40,606 nucleotides of DNA from Verrucomicrobiota bacterium (GTDB taxonomy: Bacteria; Verrucomicrobiota; Verrucomicrobiia; Limisphaerales; PALSA-1396): contig JACQFP010000001.1 in NCBI GenBank assembly GCA_016200005.1, forward strand, positions 1 to 40,606. The letters are read 5' to 3'. A program made the position numbers and the translations under genes. The notes under the pieces were generated by a model. The model was not told where the DNA came from. It worked only from the letters and a program-made list of their open reading frames with translations, and ran no database searches. Positions 33,176 to 40,465 of the stretch are shown piece by piece (the first letter of the stretch is position 1; the number at the start of each line of letters is the position of its first letter).

Positions 33176-34600
33176 TCAAGCACTCGTTTGTTTCTTCCGC
33201 ACGAATGTATGCGTCGGATGTCCGTAAAAAACTTCCGCGCACTCCATCAACGTCTCGGACAACGTGGGATGCGGATGCACCGTCAATGCAAGGTCCTTCG
33301 CCGTCGCGCCCATCTCGATGGCCAGCACGCCCTCCGCAATCAGCTCCCCTGCCCCATGGCCCACGATGCCGACGCCGAGAATGCGTTCGGTTTCGGGATC
33401 GATGATCAACTTCGTCAGTCCGTCGGTCCGATCAAACGTCAACGCCCGACCGGACGCCGCCCACGGGAATTTAACAACCTCCACCGCAATGCCCTTCTGT
33501 TTCGCTTCGACTTCGGTCAAGCCACACCAGGCAACTTCCGGATCGGTAAACACCACGGCGGGGATCACGACACCTTCAAACGCGCTCGCGCCACCGCTGA
33601 TGACTTCGACGGCGATGCGCGCCTCTTTGGAGGCTTTATGCGCCAGCAACACACCGCCCGCGATATCGCCAATCGCGTAAATCGCCGGGTCGCTCGTTTG
33701 TTGTTTCTCATTCACCTTGATGAAGCCCTTGTCGTCGCACGTCACCTTGGTGTTTTCCAAGCCGAGGTCATCGCAATTCGGCACGCGCCCCACGGCAACC
33801 AGAACGCGATCGTAGAGTTCCTCCCTCTTCTGCCCTTCGACCTCCAACTCGACTTTGATCTGCTTGCCACTCGTGGCCATCTTCAAGACCTTGGCCTTGA
33901 CGCGAATTTCTTTGAACGCCTTCTTCGCGTAAGCCATGACCGGGCGGGCAAGATCAGGATCAGCACCCATCAGAATCGAATCCAATGCTTCCACCATCAC
34001 GACCCTGCTGCCCAGCGTGGCATAAACCGTCCCCAACTCCATGCCGATGTAACCGCCGCCGACCACCAAAAGATTTTCAGGGATTTCCTCAATGTCCAGC
34101 GCTTCGCGCGACGTCATGATGCGCGGATTGCCCAGATCAAATGCCTTGGGCATGGCGGACTTCGAACCGGCGGCGATGATGGCCTGGTCGTAAGTAATGA
34201 ATTTTTGTCCCTCCTCTGTTTCTACGCGCAGAGTTTTGGAGTCTTCAAAATAACCCCGGCCATAGACCACTTCCACGCCGCGCATCTTGGCCAGTTGCGC
34301 AATGCCGCCGGCAAGCTTTTGCAGAATTGATTCCTTCCATTCGCGAAGCTTGGCCAAGTCGATCTTCGGCGCTTCAAATGTAATGCCGCGATGACTCGAT
34401 TCCTGCGCTGCGGTGATCGTGTGTGTCGCGTGCAACAATGCCTTCGACGGAATGCAACCGCGATTCAAGCACACACCGCCGAGACGTTTGTCACGTTCGA
34501 CGAGAATGACTTTCTTGCCGAGGTCGGCGGCGTAAAACGCGGCGGCATAACCGCCCGGGCCGGCACCGACGACCACGATTTCAGTTTTGATTGGGTCCAT
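33176..34600 (-). CDS. lpdA: Dihydrolipoamide dehydrogenase (E3)
   Basis: This 474-residue flavoprotein reoxidises lipoyl groups. It starts MDPIKTEIVVVGAGPGGYAA (FAD site), has the redox pair in GGVCLNRGCIPSKALLHA, an NAD site (LLVVGGGYIGMELGTVYA) and the C-terminal HPHPTLSETLMECAEVFYGH with the active-site His/Glu. The frame extends further upstream to 34720, but those codons read through GGAGTNNT repeat units, so ATG 34600 is right. No ribosome binding site is seen: the repeat array begins 10 bp upstream. It was probably next to pdhC before the four-helix gene was inserted. Confidence 0.96.
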   Translation of the reverse strand: MDPIKTEIVVVGAGPGGYAAAFYAADLGKKVILVERDKRLGGVCLNRGCIPSKALLHATHTITAAQESSHRGITFEAPKIDLAKLREWKESILQKLAGGIAQLAKMRGVEVVYGRGYFEDSKTLRVETEEGQKFITYDQAIIAAGSKSAMPKAFDLGNPRIMTSREALDIEEIPENLLVVGGGYIGMELGTVYATLGSRVVMVEALDSILMGADPDLARPVMAYAKKAFKEIRVKAKVLKMATSGKQIKVELEVEGQKREELYDRVLVAVGRVPNCDDLGLENTKVTCDDKGFIKVNEKQQTSDPAIYAIGDIAGGVLLAHKASKEARIAVEVISGGASAFEGVVIPAVVFTDPEVAWCGLTEVEAKQKGIAVEVVKFPWAASGRALTFDRTDGLTKLIIDPETERILGVGIVGHGAGELIAEGVLAIEMGATAKDLALTVHPHPTLSETLMECAEVFYGHPTHTFVRKKQTSA

Positions 34601-34609
34601 AGAGGAATT

Positions 34610-35204
34610 GGAGTGATGGAGTGTTGGAGTATTGGGGGGAATTGAGCGTTGGAGTTGTGGAGTATTGGTTTTTAGCCGTAGGTGACGTTGCTTTCTTTGA
34701 TGACCAGATGATCGATCCAATCGCCGTCCATTTCCTTTCGCTCCAGACTTTCCACGAGTTTCAGCAAGCCGTTTTCGAGTTTGTAGGCCAGCGAGTTCAA
34801 GCGGTCGAAATCCAATTCGCCTAGTTGCTGGGCCTTTCGATACGCATACAAACCGGAGACTGTTTCGCCGAGCGAACCCAAGGCGAAATTCAGAAATTGG
34901 AGATACTCACGCAGCGAACGCCGGCAGTAGCCCTCGGCGATGTTGCGATGCACCGAATCCGCGGAGGCAATGGCTTGGGAGGCGACTCGCTTCAACTCAT
35001 ACGGGAATGCCCGGAAAACCGGACACGTCATGGCGTAATACTCAATCGCATCCTGCCACACGCGCAATTGCTGGTAACCACGGTTTTTGTCCTTGTATTC
35101 AGTCATAGTTAAATGGAGTGACGTTATTCCAGCGATGGAGATATCGAGAAACTGCCGCGTCTTCGGTTCAACACTCCATCACTCCATAACTCCACCACTC
35201 CGTT
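34610..35204 (-). mobile_element. Octamer-flanked four-helix-bundle gene inserted between pdhC and lpdA
   Basis: One side (34610-34668) has units GGAGTGAT, GGAGTGTT, GGAGTATT, a 17-bp interruption, then GGAGTTGT and GGAGTATT. The other (35173-35204) has ACTCCATC, ACTCCATA, ACTCCACC and ACTCCGTT. They are inverted with respect to each other and enclose one gene. The outer edge of one array touches the pdhC stop codon and the other lies 9 bp before the lpdA start. The whole unit behaves like an inserted element, with inverted arrays as ends. Confidence 0.6.
34672..35106 (-). CDS. Four-helix-bundle protein (23S rRNA IVS/TIGR02436-like)
   Basis: This 144-residue helical protein resembles the S23/IVS-encoded four-helix-bundle family: YQQLRVWQDAIEYYAMTC, FPYELKRVASQAIASADS, NIAEGYCRRSLREYLQFL, ALGSLGETVSGLYAYR and YKLENGLLKLVESLERK. 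Members occur in rRNA intervening sequences and as isolated genes; a relative (Avd) serves diversity-generating retroelements. No reverse transcriptase or variable repeat is present here. It is enclosed by inverted octamer arrays that nearly touch its stop codon, so it may be carried by, or help move, that element. Function is unknown. Confidence 0.85.
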   Translation of the reverse strand: MTEYKDKNRGYQQLRVWQDAIEYYAMTCPVFRAFPYELKRVASQAIASADSVHRNIAEGYCRRSLREYLQFLNFALGSLGETVSGLYAYRKAQQLGELDFDRLNSLAYKLENGLLKLVESLERKEMDGDWIDHLVIKESNVTYG

Positions 35205-36553
35205 CATATCTTTACATCCGCTTCTGCGAAATTCTCCAGCGCTTGCACCAGGTCCACTGTGAAGCGCGCCGCTGTGCCGCCGTCGATCACGCGATGGTCA
35301 TACGAAAGTCCGATGGGCAACATCATGCGCGGCACGATTTGTTTGTCTTTGACGACTGGCTTCAGAACCCCGCGACCCAGGCCGAGAATGGCGACCTCCG
35401 GTTTGTTGATGATGGGCGTGAAGTGCGAACCGCCAATACCGCCCTGATTCGAGATGGTGAACGTGCCGCCCTTCAGTTCATCGAGCGAAACTTTACGGTC
35501 GCGGGCCTTCTGCGCCAGCGCCTCCAGTTCCTTCGAGAGATCGAGCAGGCTTTTCTTATCGACATCGCGAATCACAGGAACAATTAAACCCGCCTCCGTA
35601 TCAACCGCGACGCCGATGTGGTAATACTCCTTCAAAAGGACTTCCCCGGCGGCTTCATCGAGGCTCGCATTGAAGCTCGGATGCTTTTTCAACGTTGCCA
35701 CAACGGCCTTCAACGCAAACGGCGTCAACGTCAGCCGCGCTCCTTTTTGTTCGTAAGCCGGGGCGTACTTCTTCCGGAGTTCGAGTAACGCGGTGATGTC
35801 GGCGTCATCGAACTGCGTGACATGCGGAATCGTGTTCCAATTCTCCGCCATTCGCCGGCTGATGACCTTGCGCAGCGATGACATGGGCTTCTTGGAAATT
35901 TCGCCCCACTTGGAAAAATCGACCACTTCTGCAGTCGCCTTTTGCGCAGGTGCAGCGGAGGGCTTGGGTTGCGCCGTCAGTTTTTGCAGGCGCTGGACGT
36001 AAGCCCGGAGATCAGCCATCCCGATGCGCCCGCCGCGCTCACTGCCGCGCACCCGGGTCAAGTCGATGCCGAGTTCACGCGCCGCCTGCCGAACTGAAGG
36101 CGATGCTGCCGCCGGCAGATCGGAGGTCGGAAGTCGGAGGCCAGAGGTCTGACTTCTGTCCTTTGTCGTCTGTCGTCTGTCCTCTGCAGCTTCAGGCGTT
36201 TCTGGTTTTGATGGAGGCTCTTCTTCGGCAGACACTGCCGGTCTCGCTTCGGCCTGTCCCCCGCCCCGCTGAATAACCGTGGGTTCATCCTCTGCAGTAG
36301 GTGCGCCGTTTATTCCACGGGGCGAGGCGGCAACCGTAAGGATGCGCTGGCCGACGCTGAGTTTGTCGCCTTCCTTGACATGGATTTTGGTGATAACACC
36401 CGCGACGGTGGAAGGAATAGGCGCAACGGCCTTTTCATTCTCCAACTCCAGAAGAGTTTGATTCAGTTCAATCCGGTCGCCTTCCTTGACCAAAAGGCTG
36501 ACCACGGTGCCGGAATCCGCACCTTCACCAAGTTTGGGTAACTTCACGTCCAT
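35204..36553 (-). CDS. 2-oxoacid dehydrogenase E2, dihydrolipoyl acyltransferase
   Basis: This 449-residue protein is probably the pyruvate-type E2. An N-terminal lipoyl domain has the target Lys in ELENEKAVAP (about residue 41). A linker (about 78-148) is mosaic: residues 77-98 come from a 63-bp palindromic element and residues about 121-145 (RRQTTKDRSQTSGL) from a heptamer array. Then come the E1/E3-binding domain (about 150-185) and the catalytic domain with LSYDHRVIDGG. ATG 36553 is the start (MDVKLPKLGEG); the longer frame reads repeat DNA. E1 genes are not in this window. Confidence 0.92.
   Translation of the reverse strand: MDVKLPKLGEGADSGTVVSLLVKEGDRIELNQTLLELENEKAVAPIPSTVAGVITKIHVKEGDKLSVGQRILTVAASPRGINGAPTAEDEPTVIQRGGGQAEARPAVSAEEEPPSKPETPEAAEDRRQTTKDRSQTSGLRLPTSDLPAAASPSVRQAARELGIDLTRVRGSERGGRIGMADLRAYVQRLQKLTAQPKPSAAPAQKATAEVVDFSKWGEISKKPMSSLRKVISRRMAENWNTIPHVTQFDDADITALLELRKKYAPAYEQKGARLTLTPFALKAVVATLKKHPSFNASLDEAAGEVLLKEYYHIGVAVDTEAGLIVPVIRDVDKKSLLDLSKELEALAQKARDRKVSLDELKGGTFTISNQGGIGGSHFTPIINKPEVAILGLGRGVLKPVVKDKQIVPRMMLPIGLSYDHRVIDGGTAARFTVDLVQALENFAEADVKI
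36121..36190. repeat. Heptamer array in the E2 linker
   Basis: Ten consecutive 7-nt blocks are seen: four like CGGAGGT, then CTGACTT and five of CTGTCCT/CTGTCGT type. The array is translated in frame in the E2 linker. Confidence 0.8.
36262..36324 (-). repeat. 63-bp palindromic element in frame inside pdhC/E2
   Basis: Ends CGCCCCGCTGAATAA (36262-36276) and TTATTCCACGGGGCG (36310-36324) are inverted repeats with two mismatches. Length and ends match the manA copy (30815-30877). On the coding strand both give PRGI, 12-13 varied residues, and RG. Confidence 0.9.
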
Positions 36554-36898
36554 AAAAATCAAGCTGTCGCCATCCGCGAACACTCGCGGAAAAGAAGAAA
36601 TTGGGAAAGCAGAAAGCAGAAATCCATACAAGATTCAAAAAGCAGGTGGCAGCCGTTCGCCAATTCAAAGGAGGAGATTAACAGCGAACCATTCAGATTC
36701 AAACCGCGAACCACACGAACTACGCGAACGGAATTCCTGAAAAACTTTTTGCTTATTTGGCGTATTTCGCGGTTAATTTCTGTTTTCAAACGCGGGGCAA
36801 ACGCTAAAGGAAGGCAAGACCAGTGTCATCAGGAAAGAGCCGAAGGCGAAGTTTCGTTCGGCATAGAGGGCCTAACGACCCATTTTCTGAAACCATTC
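36554..36898. other. Intergenic region with repeats, no gene seen
   Basis: The 345 bp between E2 and DoxX hold AAAGCAG heptamers near 36606-36620 and an imperfect inverted pair: ACCGCGAACCACACGAACTA near 36701 and GGCGTATTTCGCGGTTAA near 36758. Short frames here have no protein character. Confidence 0.55.
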
Positions 36899-37327
36899 TT
36901 ACGAAGCCGTATTCCGTCCGCCTTTTGCTCGGCTCAACAAATGGTCCACACTCCATGAACCGCCACCCGCGACCGCCAGGTAGAGAAACACAAAGCTGTA
37001 CAACACTGCCAATTCACCGCCGTTTACCAAGGGCAAGAACCCGCGTGACGCATGTGCCATGAAGTAAGCCACGGCCATCTCGCCCGACAGAATGAATGCG
37101 ACGAACCGGGTGGATAGGCCAAGCAGAATAAACAGACCTCCGAAGAACTCGAGCACCCCGGCCACGCCCATCACCGATAACAGAACGAACGGCGCAGGAT
37201 GCTGGCTTAAAGGTATGCCAAATAACTTTTGGCTTCCATGCTGCGTGAAGAGCAACGCCAGCGCGATTCGCATTATGCCAAGCACACGTGGCGACCATTG
37301 CGCGGAAAGAGAGTTTAGATTAGTCAT
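36899..37327 (-). CDS. DoxX-family membrane protein
   Basis: This 142-residue protein has four TM segments and the DoxX pattern RIALALLFTQHGSQKLFG, LSVMGVAGVLEFFGGLFILLG, FVAFILSGEMAVAYFMAHA and GELAVLYSFVFLYLAVAGGG. DoxX proteins are quinone- or redox-linked membrane proteins of varied role. It lies downstream of a 59-aa membrane protein gene on the same strand. Confidence 0.9.
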   Translation of the reverse strand: MTNLNSLSAQWSPRVLGIMRIALALLFTQHGSQKLFGIPLSQHPAPFVLLSVMGVAGVLEFFGGLFILLGLSTRFVAFILSGEMAVAYFMAHASRGFLPLVNGGELAVLYSFVFLYLAVAGGGSWSVDHLLSRAKGGRNTAS

Positions 37328-37415
37328 AGGCGCTCTGATAACAGAAAGGTCCGTTTGGAACCAAGCGCGATGATACGCCCAACAACCAATCTAGATTGTC
37401 TGAAGTTATTCAGGG

Positions 37416-37595
37416 CTAGCGAGACAAGCGCCTGAGCAAGCTCCACGCCCAAAAACATAGGGCGGCGGTCGCGACGGTGAGGAGAAGAAACACGGGGTCC
37501 GTCGCCAGGTGCGACCCTTCCGCGAATATACGCCAGACATGCGCCAAGGTGATCAATCCAAAAACCGTGCCGGTGGTTATGAGATATGCCTTCAT
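37416..37595 (-). CDS. Small two-TM membrane protein, 59 aa
   Basis: The frame begins MKAYLITTGTVFGLITLAHV, continues WRIFAEGSHLATDPVFLLLT and ends WAWSLLRRLSR. Two TM segments flank a short acidic loop and the tail is basic. It has the look of a conserved small membrane protein; I recall similar short proteins starting MKxYLxTTGxxFGLxTLAH in related bacteria, but not their function. Its stop is 88 bp from the DoxX start on the same strand. Confidence 0.65.
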   Translation of the reverse strand: MKAYLITTGTVFGLITLAHVWRIFAEGSHLATDPVFLLLTVATAALCFWAWSLLRRLSR

Positions 37596-37619
37596 CAGAA
37601 TTGTGTCTCTGTGTTTAAC

Positions 37620-37707
37620 GGATGGCGAGGACGCTCCGCGCGACTACCTCAAACAAAAGTTCAGACTGCCCTCCGCGCTCCGGTCCTTCCCATCCTTTGG
37701 TGGTTAG
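37620..37707. repeat. 88-bp dispersed repeat, copy 1
   Basis: It starts GGATGGCGAGGACGCTCCGC and ends CCATCCTTTGGTGGTTAG. The ends form an inverted pair (GGATGG.GAGGAC / GTCCTTCCCATCC). A copy of the same length lies at 40303-40390, so two copies bracket the IS110-like element and its neighbours. Confidence 0.8.
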
Positions 37708-37751
37708 CACCCCACCCGCCTGCGGGGCGTGGCAATAACTCGATAAGCTGA

Positions 37752-37996
37752 CTTGCGCTGAGCGCGTGCATGCGGTTCCATTAGTGGCGACGGGCGGCGG
37801 CACGTAAACCGGCCTGCCATTGGTGTCATCAAAACCCGTTGGTTAGCTTGGTTCCGCAGCCGCCGTGCAAGTCACTGGTGAGAACCCACGGCCTGACCGC
37901 CGCGCGTTCATCCCGCTCAGGAGATTGCTCCACTTGCTGCTTTGACGCTGCGGGCCGTCCGCCCCTCACCAACACCGGATCAACGAAAGGAACAGT
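37752..37996 (+). ncRNA. Left non-coding end of the IS110 element, candidate bridge RNA
   Basis: IS110-group elements encode a bridge RNA in the non-coding end next to the transposase start. This 245-nt segment holds several GC-rich patches and repeated xATTxGTGG/CACTGGTG motifs, but I cannot fix the loops or guide sequences by eye. The assignment is by position only. Confidence 0.35.
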
Positions 37997-39374
37997 ATGA
38001 GTCCACGCTACAAAGGCAAAAAGAAAATCCCGTCCGTTTCCAAAACCGCTCCCAGCCTGCCCGTCCTCCAGCCCCACGCGGCGGGCATTGACATCGGCGC
38101 CCGCGAAATCTACGTCGCGGTGCCGCTCAACCGCGACCCCAAACCGGTGCGCGCCTTCGCCACCTTCACCGACGACCTGCAGGCGTTGCGCGACTGGCTC
38201 AAGGCCTGTGGCGTCACCGCCGTCGCCATGGAATCCACGTCCGTCTATTGGATTCCGCTCTTCCAAATCCTGGAAGCCGCCGGGATCGAGGTCTGTCTGG
38301 TCAACGCCCGCCATTGCAAGAACCTGCCCGGCCGCAAGACCGACGTGCAGGATTGCCAGTGGCTCCAATACCTCCACTCCGTCGGCCTGCTGCGCGGCAG
38401 CTTCCGCCCGCCCGAAACCGTCTGCGCCCTGCGCTCCCTGCTGCGCCATCGCGACGGGCTGGTGCGCGCCGCCGCCACCTGTGTCCACCGCCTCCACAAG
38501 GCGCTCACGCAAATGAACCTGCAACTCCAACACGTCATCGCCGATGTGACGGGCGTCACCGGTCTGGCTATTCTGGAGGCCATCCTCGCCGGTGAACGCG
38601 ACCCCTCACGCTGGCCAAACTCAAGGACGGACGCATTCGCGCCAGCACCACACGATCGCCAAGAGCCTGCGGGGCGACTGGCGGGCGGAACATCTCTTCA
38701 CGCTCCGCCAGACGCTGGGCACCTGGAAACATTATCAGGGGCAGATCACCGCCTGCGACGAGGAAATCGCCCGCCGGCGCCAGGGCTTTGCCGCCAAGGT
38801 GGATGTGGCCGCGCAACCGCTGCCCGCGCGCACCCGCACGCATAAATCGCCGCAGAAGAACGAGCCTCGTTTCGCGGCCCGGCAGGAACTCTACCGCACC
38901 TGCGGCGTGGACATGACCCAGGTGCCGGGCATGCAGAGCGGCACGGCGCTGGTGCTGGTGGCGGAACTGGGCCCGGACTTTGCGCAACGCTTTCCCACCG
39001 CCAAACACTTCGGCTCGTGGCTCGGGCTCTGTCCGGACAACCGGATCACCGGCGGCAAGATCATGAGTTCCTCCACGCGGGATGTGAAAAGCTGGGCGGC
39101 GACCGCCTTGCGCCTGGCCGCGCAGTGCCTGAACTCCGCGCAGAATTACTTTGGCGACCGCTACCGCCGCTGGAAGGCGCGCTTGGGAACGCCCAAGGCG
39201 ATCACCGCCATGGCGCACAAACTGGCCCGCATCCTCTGGCATCTCTTCAAATACCGGGAAGCCTTCAACCCGGAAGTGTTCCGGAAGGAGGAGGAAAAGA
39301 TGCAGCGCAAGAAACTCGCCCGCCTCCACAACTCCGCCGCCGCCCTCGGCCTCAAACTCGTCCCCGCCCAATGA
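37997..39374 (+). pseudogene. IS110-family transposase with two frameshifts
   Basis: The first part (37997 to about 38605) has the DEDD domain: AAGIDIGAREIYVAV, AMESTSVYWIP and KTDVQDCQWLQYLHSVGLLRG. The last part (about 38650-39374) has IAKSLRGDWRAEHLFTLRQ and the Transposase_20 domain PGMQSGTALVLVAELG, SWLGLCPDNRITGG, with the Ser expected to attack DNA. Between them a short third frame reads LTLAKLKDGRIRAST, which belongs to the family. So there are two separate -1 shifts, near 38603 and 38650, and the protein cannot be made in one piece. Confidence 0.88.
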
Positions 39375-39391
39375 CTTACCCCATCAGCTTA

Positions 39392-39679
39392 TCAGGAGGC
39401 CGACGGTTTATCATCATGCTTCTCATCCAAATCCTCATAACCAACGTCTCCGGCCAAACCCTCGACGATGGAAAAACGATGGGCCATGCACGCGCAAAAA
39501 ATGCCAGCCGGAACACTCAAAACAATCAGACACAAAGCAATCAAATGTCTCCACGAGCCATCTGCCTGTCCCAAAAAACTCATGCCGCCAAGAGCCAACA
39601 TCAGCGCTGCGAAAACTCCGCAAGCAAGCCGGTGCAGCCACAACGGTAAATAGTGATTGCGAACAAATGGTCGGCGCAT
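39392..39679 (-). CDS. Hypothetical two-TM protein, 3' end at the IS border
   Basis: This 95-residue protein starts MRRPFVRNHYLPLWLHRLAC, with TM segments LACGVFAALMLALGGMSF and LIALCLIVLSVPAGIFCACM and an acidic tail (DVGYEDLDEKHDDKPSAS). The stop codon falls inside the right IS110 inverted repeat, so the native C-terminus may have been cut by the insertion. The frame stays open upstream to 40144, but those codons are repeats and GC-rich DNA, so I start at ATG 39679. I do not recognise the family. Confidence 0.5.
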   Translation of the reverse strand: MRRPFVRNHYLPLWLHRLACGVFAALMLALGGMSFLGQADGSWRHLIALCLIVLSVPAGIFCACMAHRFSIVEGLAGDVGYEDLDEKHDDKPSAS

Positions 39680-39834
39680 AGTCGGCCTAGTCAGTATGGC
39701 TTTCGCTGGGAGCGAGAGCGGTGTCTGCTCTCCGGAGTAAGCGTGGGTTGCGAACCGAGGTGAATCGGGTTGCCGAGCCACAAGTTGTGGGACTCGCGCC
39801 CAAGACAACCGAAATGACCGAACGAACAGACACC

Positions 39835-40002
39835 ATGAAGACCTACATACTCCGTGAGCCAAAAACTGTCGAGCCGCAAAAACACCAACCCAATCCCATC
39901 CCCCCTCCCCGCCGCCACGCTCCCGCCGTGCCGCCGCCGAAATGTCCGGGCTGCGGGCAGACGATGAGGCTGATCGGGACGGTGGCGCGCAAGCCGCCGT
40001 AA
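39835..40002 (+). CDS. Short protein with one CxxC knuckle, doubtful
   Basis: The 55-residue frame starts MKTYILREPKTVEPQKHQP, has a Pro-rich middle and ends with CPGCGQTMRLIGTVARKPP. A single CPGC knuckle might bind half a zinc site. No clear ribosome binding site is seen. It may be a real small gene or a relic; function is unknown. Confidence 0.35.
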   Translation: MKTYILREPKTVEPQKHQPNPIPPPRRHAPAVPPPKCPGCGQTMRLIGTVARKPP

Positions 40003-40012
40003 GCAGGGGCAA

Positions 40013-40040
40013 CGTGAATCGTGAATCGTGAATCGTGAAA
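40013..40040. repeat. CGTGAAT heptamer array (4 units)
   Basis: Four units (CGTGAAT three times, then CGTGAAA) of the same type and length as at 11903 and 13454. The following 40041-40302 is very GC-rich, with no gene that I can support. Confidence 0.85.
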
Positions 40041-40302
40041 CGGGCGCCGCGCGAAAACTGCGCGGGCGCGCGGCTGGGGCGGTGTCGGCGCGACGCGCAA
40101 AAACCGGCGCCGGAGGGCGGCGCGACGCGGGGGCGCGGGGCCAAACCGGACGGCGAACCGAAAAAACCGCGGCGGGCCGGCGCGGGTGAGGGGATCAGGG
40201 CCGCGGCCGCGCTCCGTCCGCGCGGACTGGCAGGCGACGGGAGGCAAAAGCAAAAGGCAAGGCAGAACGATGCACGAACCTTCGACGGGCGGGTTCAACC
40301 CC

Positions 40303-40390
40303 GGATGGAAAGGACGCTCCGCGCGATCACCTCACACAGCAAGGCCACGCCCCCTCCGCGCTCCGGTCCTTCCCATCCTTTGGTGATTAG
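40303..40390. repeat. 88-bp dispersed repeat, copy 2
   Basis: It starts GGATGGAAAGGACGCTCCGC and ends CCATCCTTTGGTGATTAG, matching 37620-37707 in both outer parts and in length; the middle is divergent. Confidence 0.8.
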
Positions 40391-40465
40391 GCGTTCGGCT
40401 CATAAACTGGATGCTCATGGTAACTCGGCAAATACTCCTCGACGACTGTCGCTCGCGGTGCGCGC

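Larger units (their letters stand above)
37742..39393 (+). mobile_element. IS110/IS1111-family element, decayed
   Basis: Putative limits are set by inverted GATAAGCTGA (37742-37751) and TCAGCTTATC (39384-39393) around a transposase pseudogene. About 245 bp of non-coding DNA lies before the transposase and only about 10 bp after it. Exact outer bases are not known, because IS110 elements make no target duplication. Confidence 0.6.

Noticed and set aside
34601-34720. 40-residue N-terminal extension of LpdA
   Set aside because: The codons come from octamer repeats and the end of the four-helix gene; the FAD site expects a start at MDPIKTE.
34672-35106. Diversity-generating retroelement accessory protein (Avd)
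   Set aside because: No reverse transcriptase, template repeat or variable target is in the window.
11903-36190. Short tandem repeats as CRISPR
   Set aside because: Units are 7-8 nt with no spacers and no cas genes nearby.
37997-39374. Programmed frameshift making a full IS110 transposase
   Set aside because: Two separate shifts are needed, about 47 bp apart, with no slippery run at either; IS110 transposases are normally one frame. Decay is simpler.
39680-40144. Long N-terminal extension of the 95-aa membrane protein
   Set aside because: Low-complexity Arg/Ala/Ser sequence reading through repeats; the credible start is ATG 39679.
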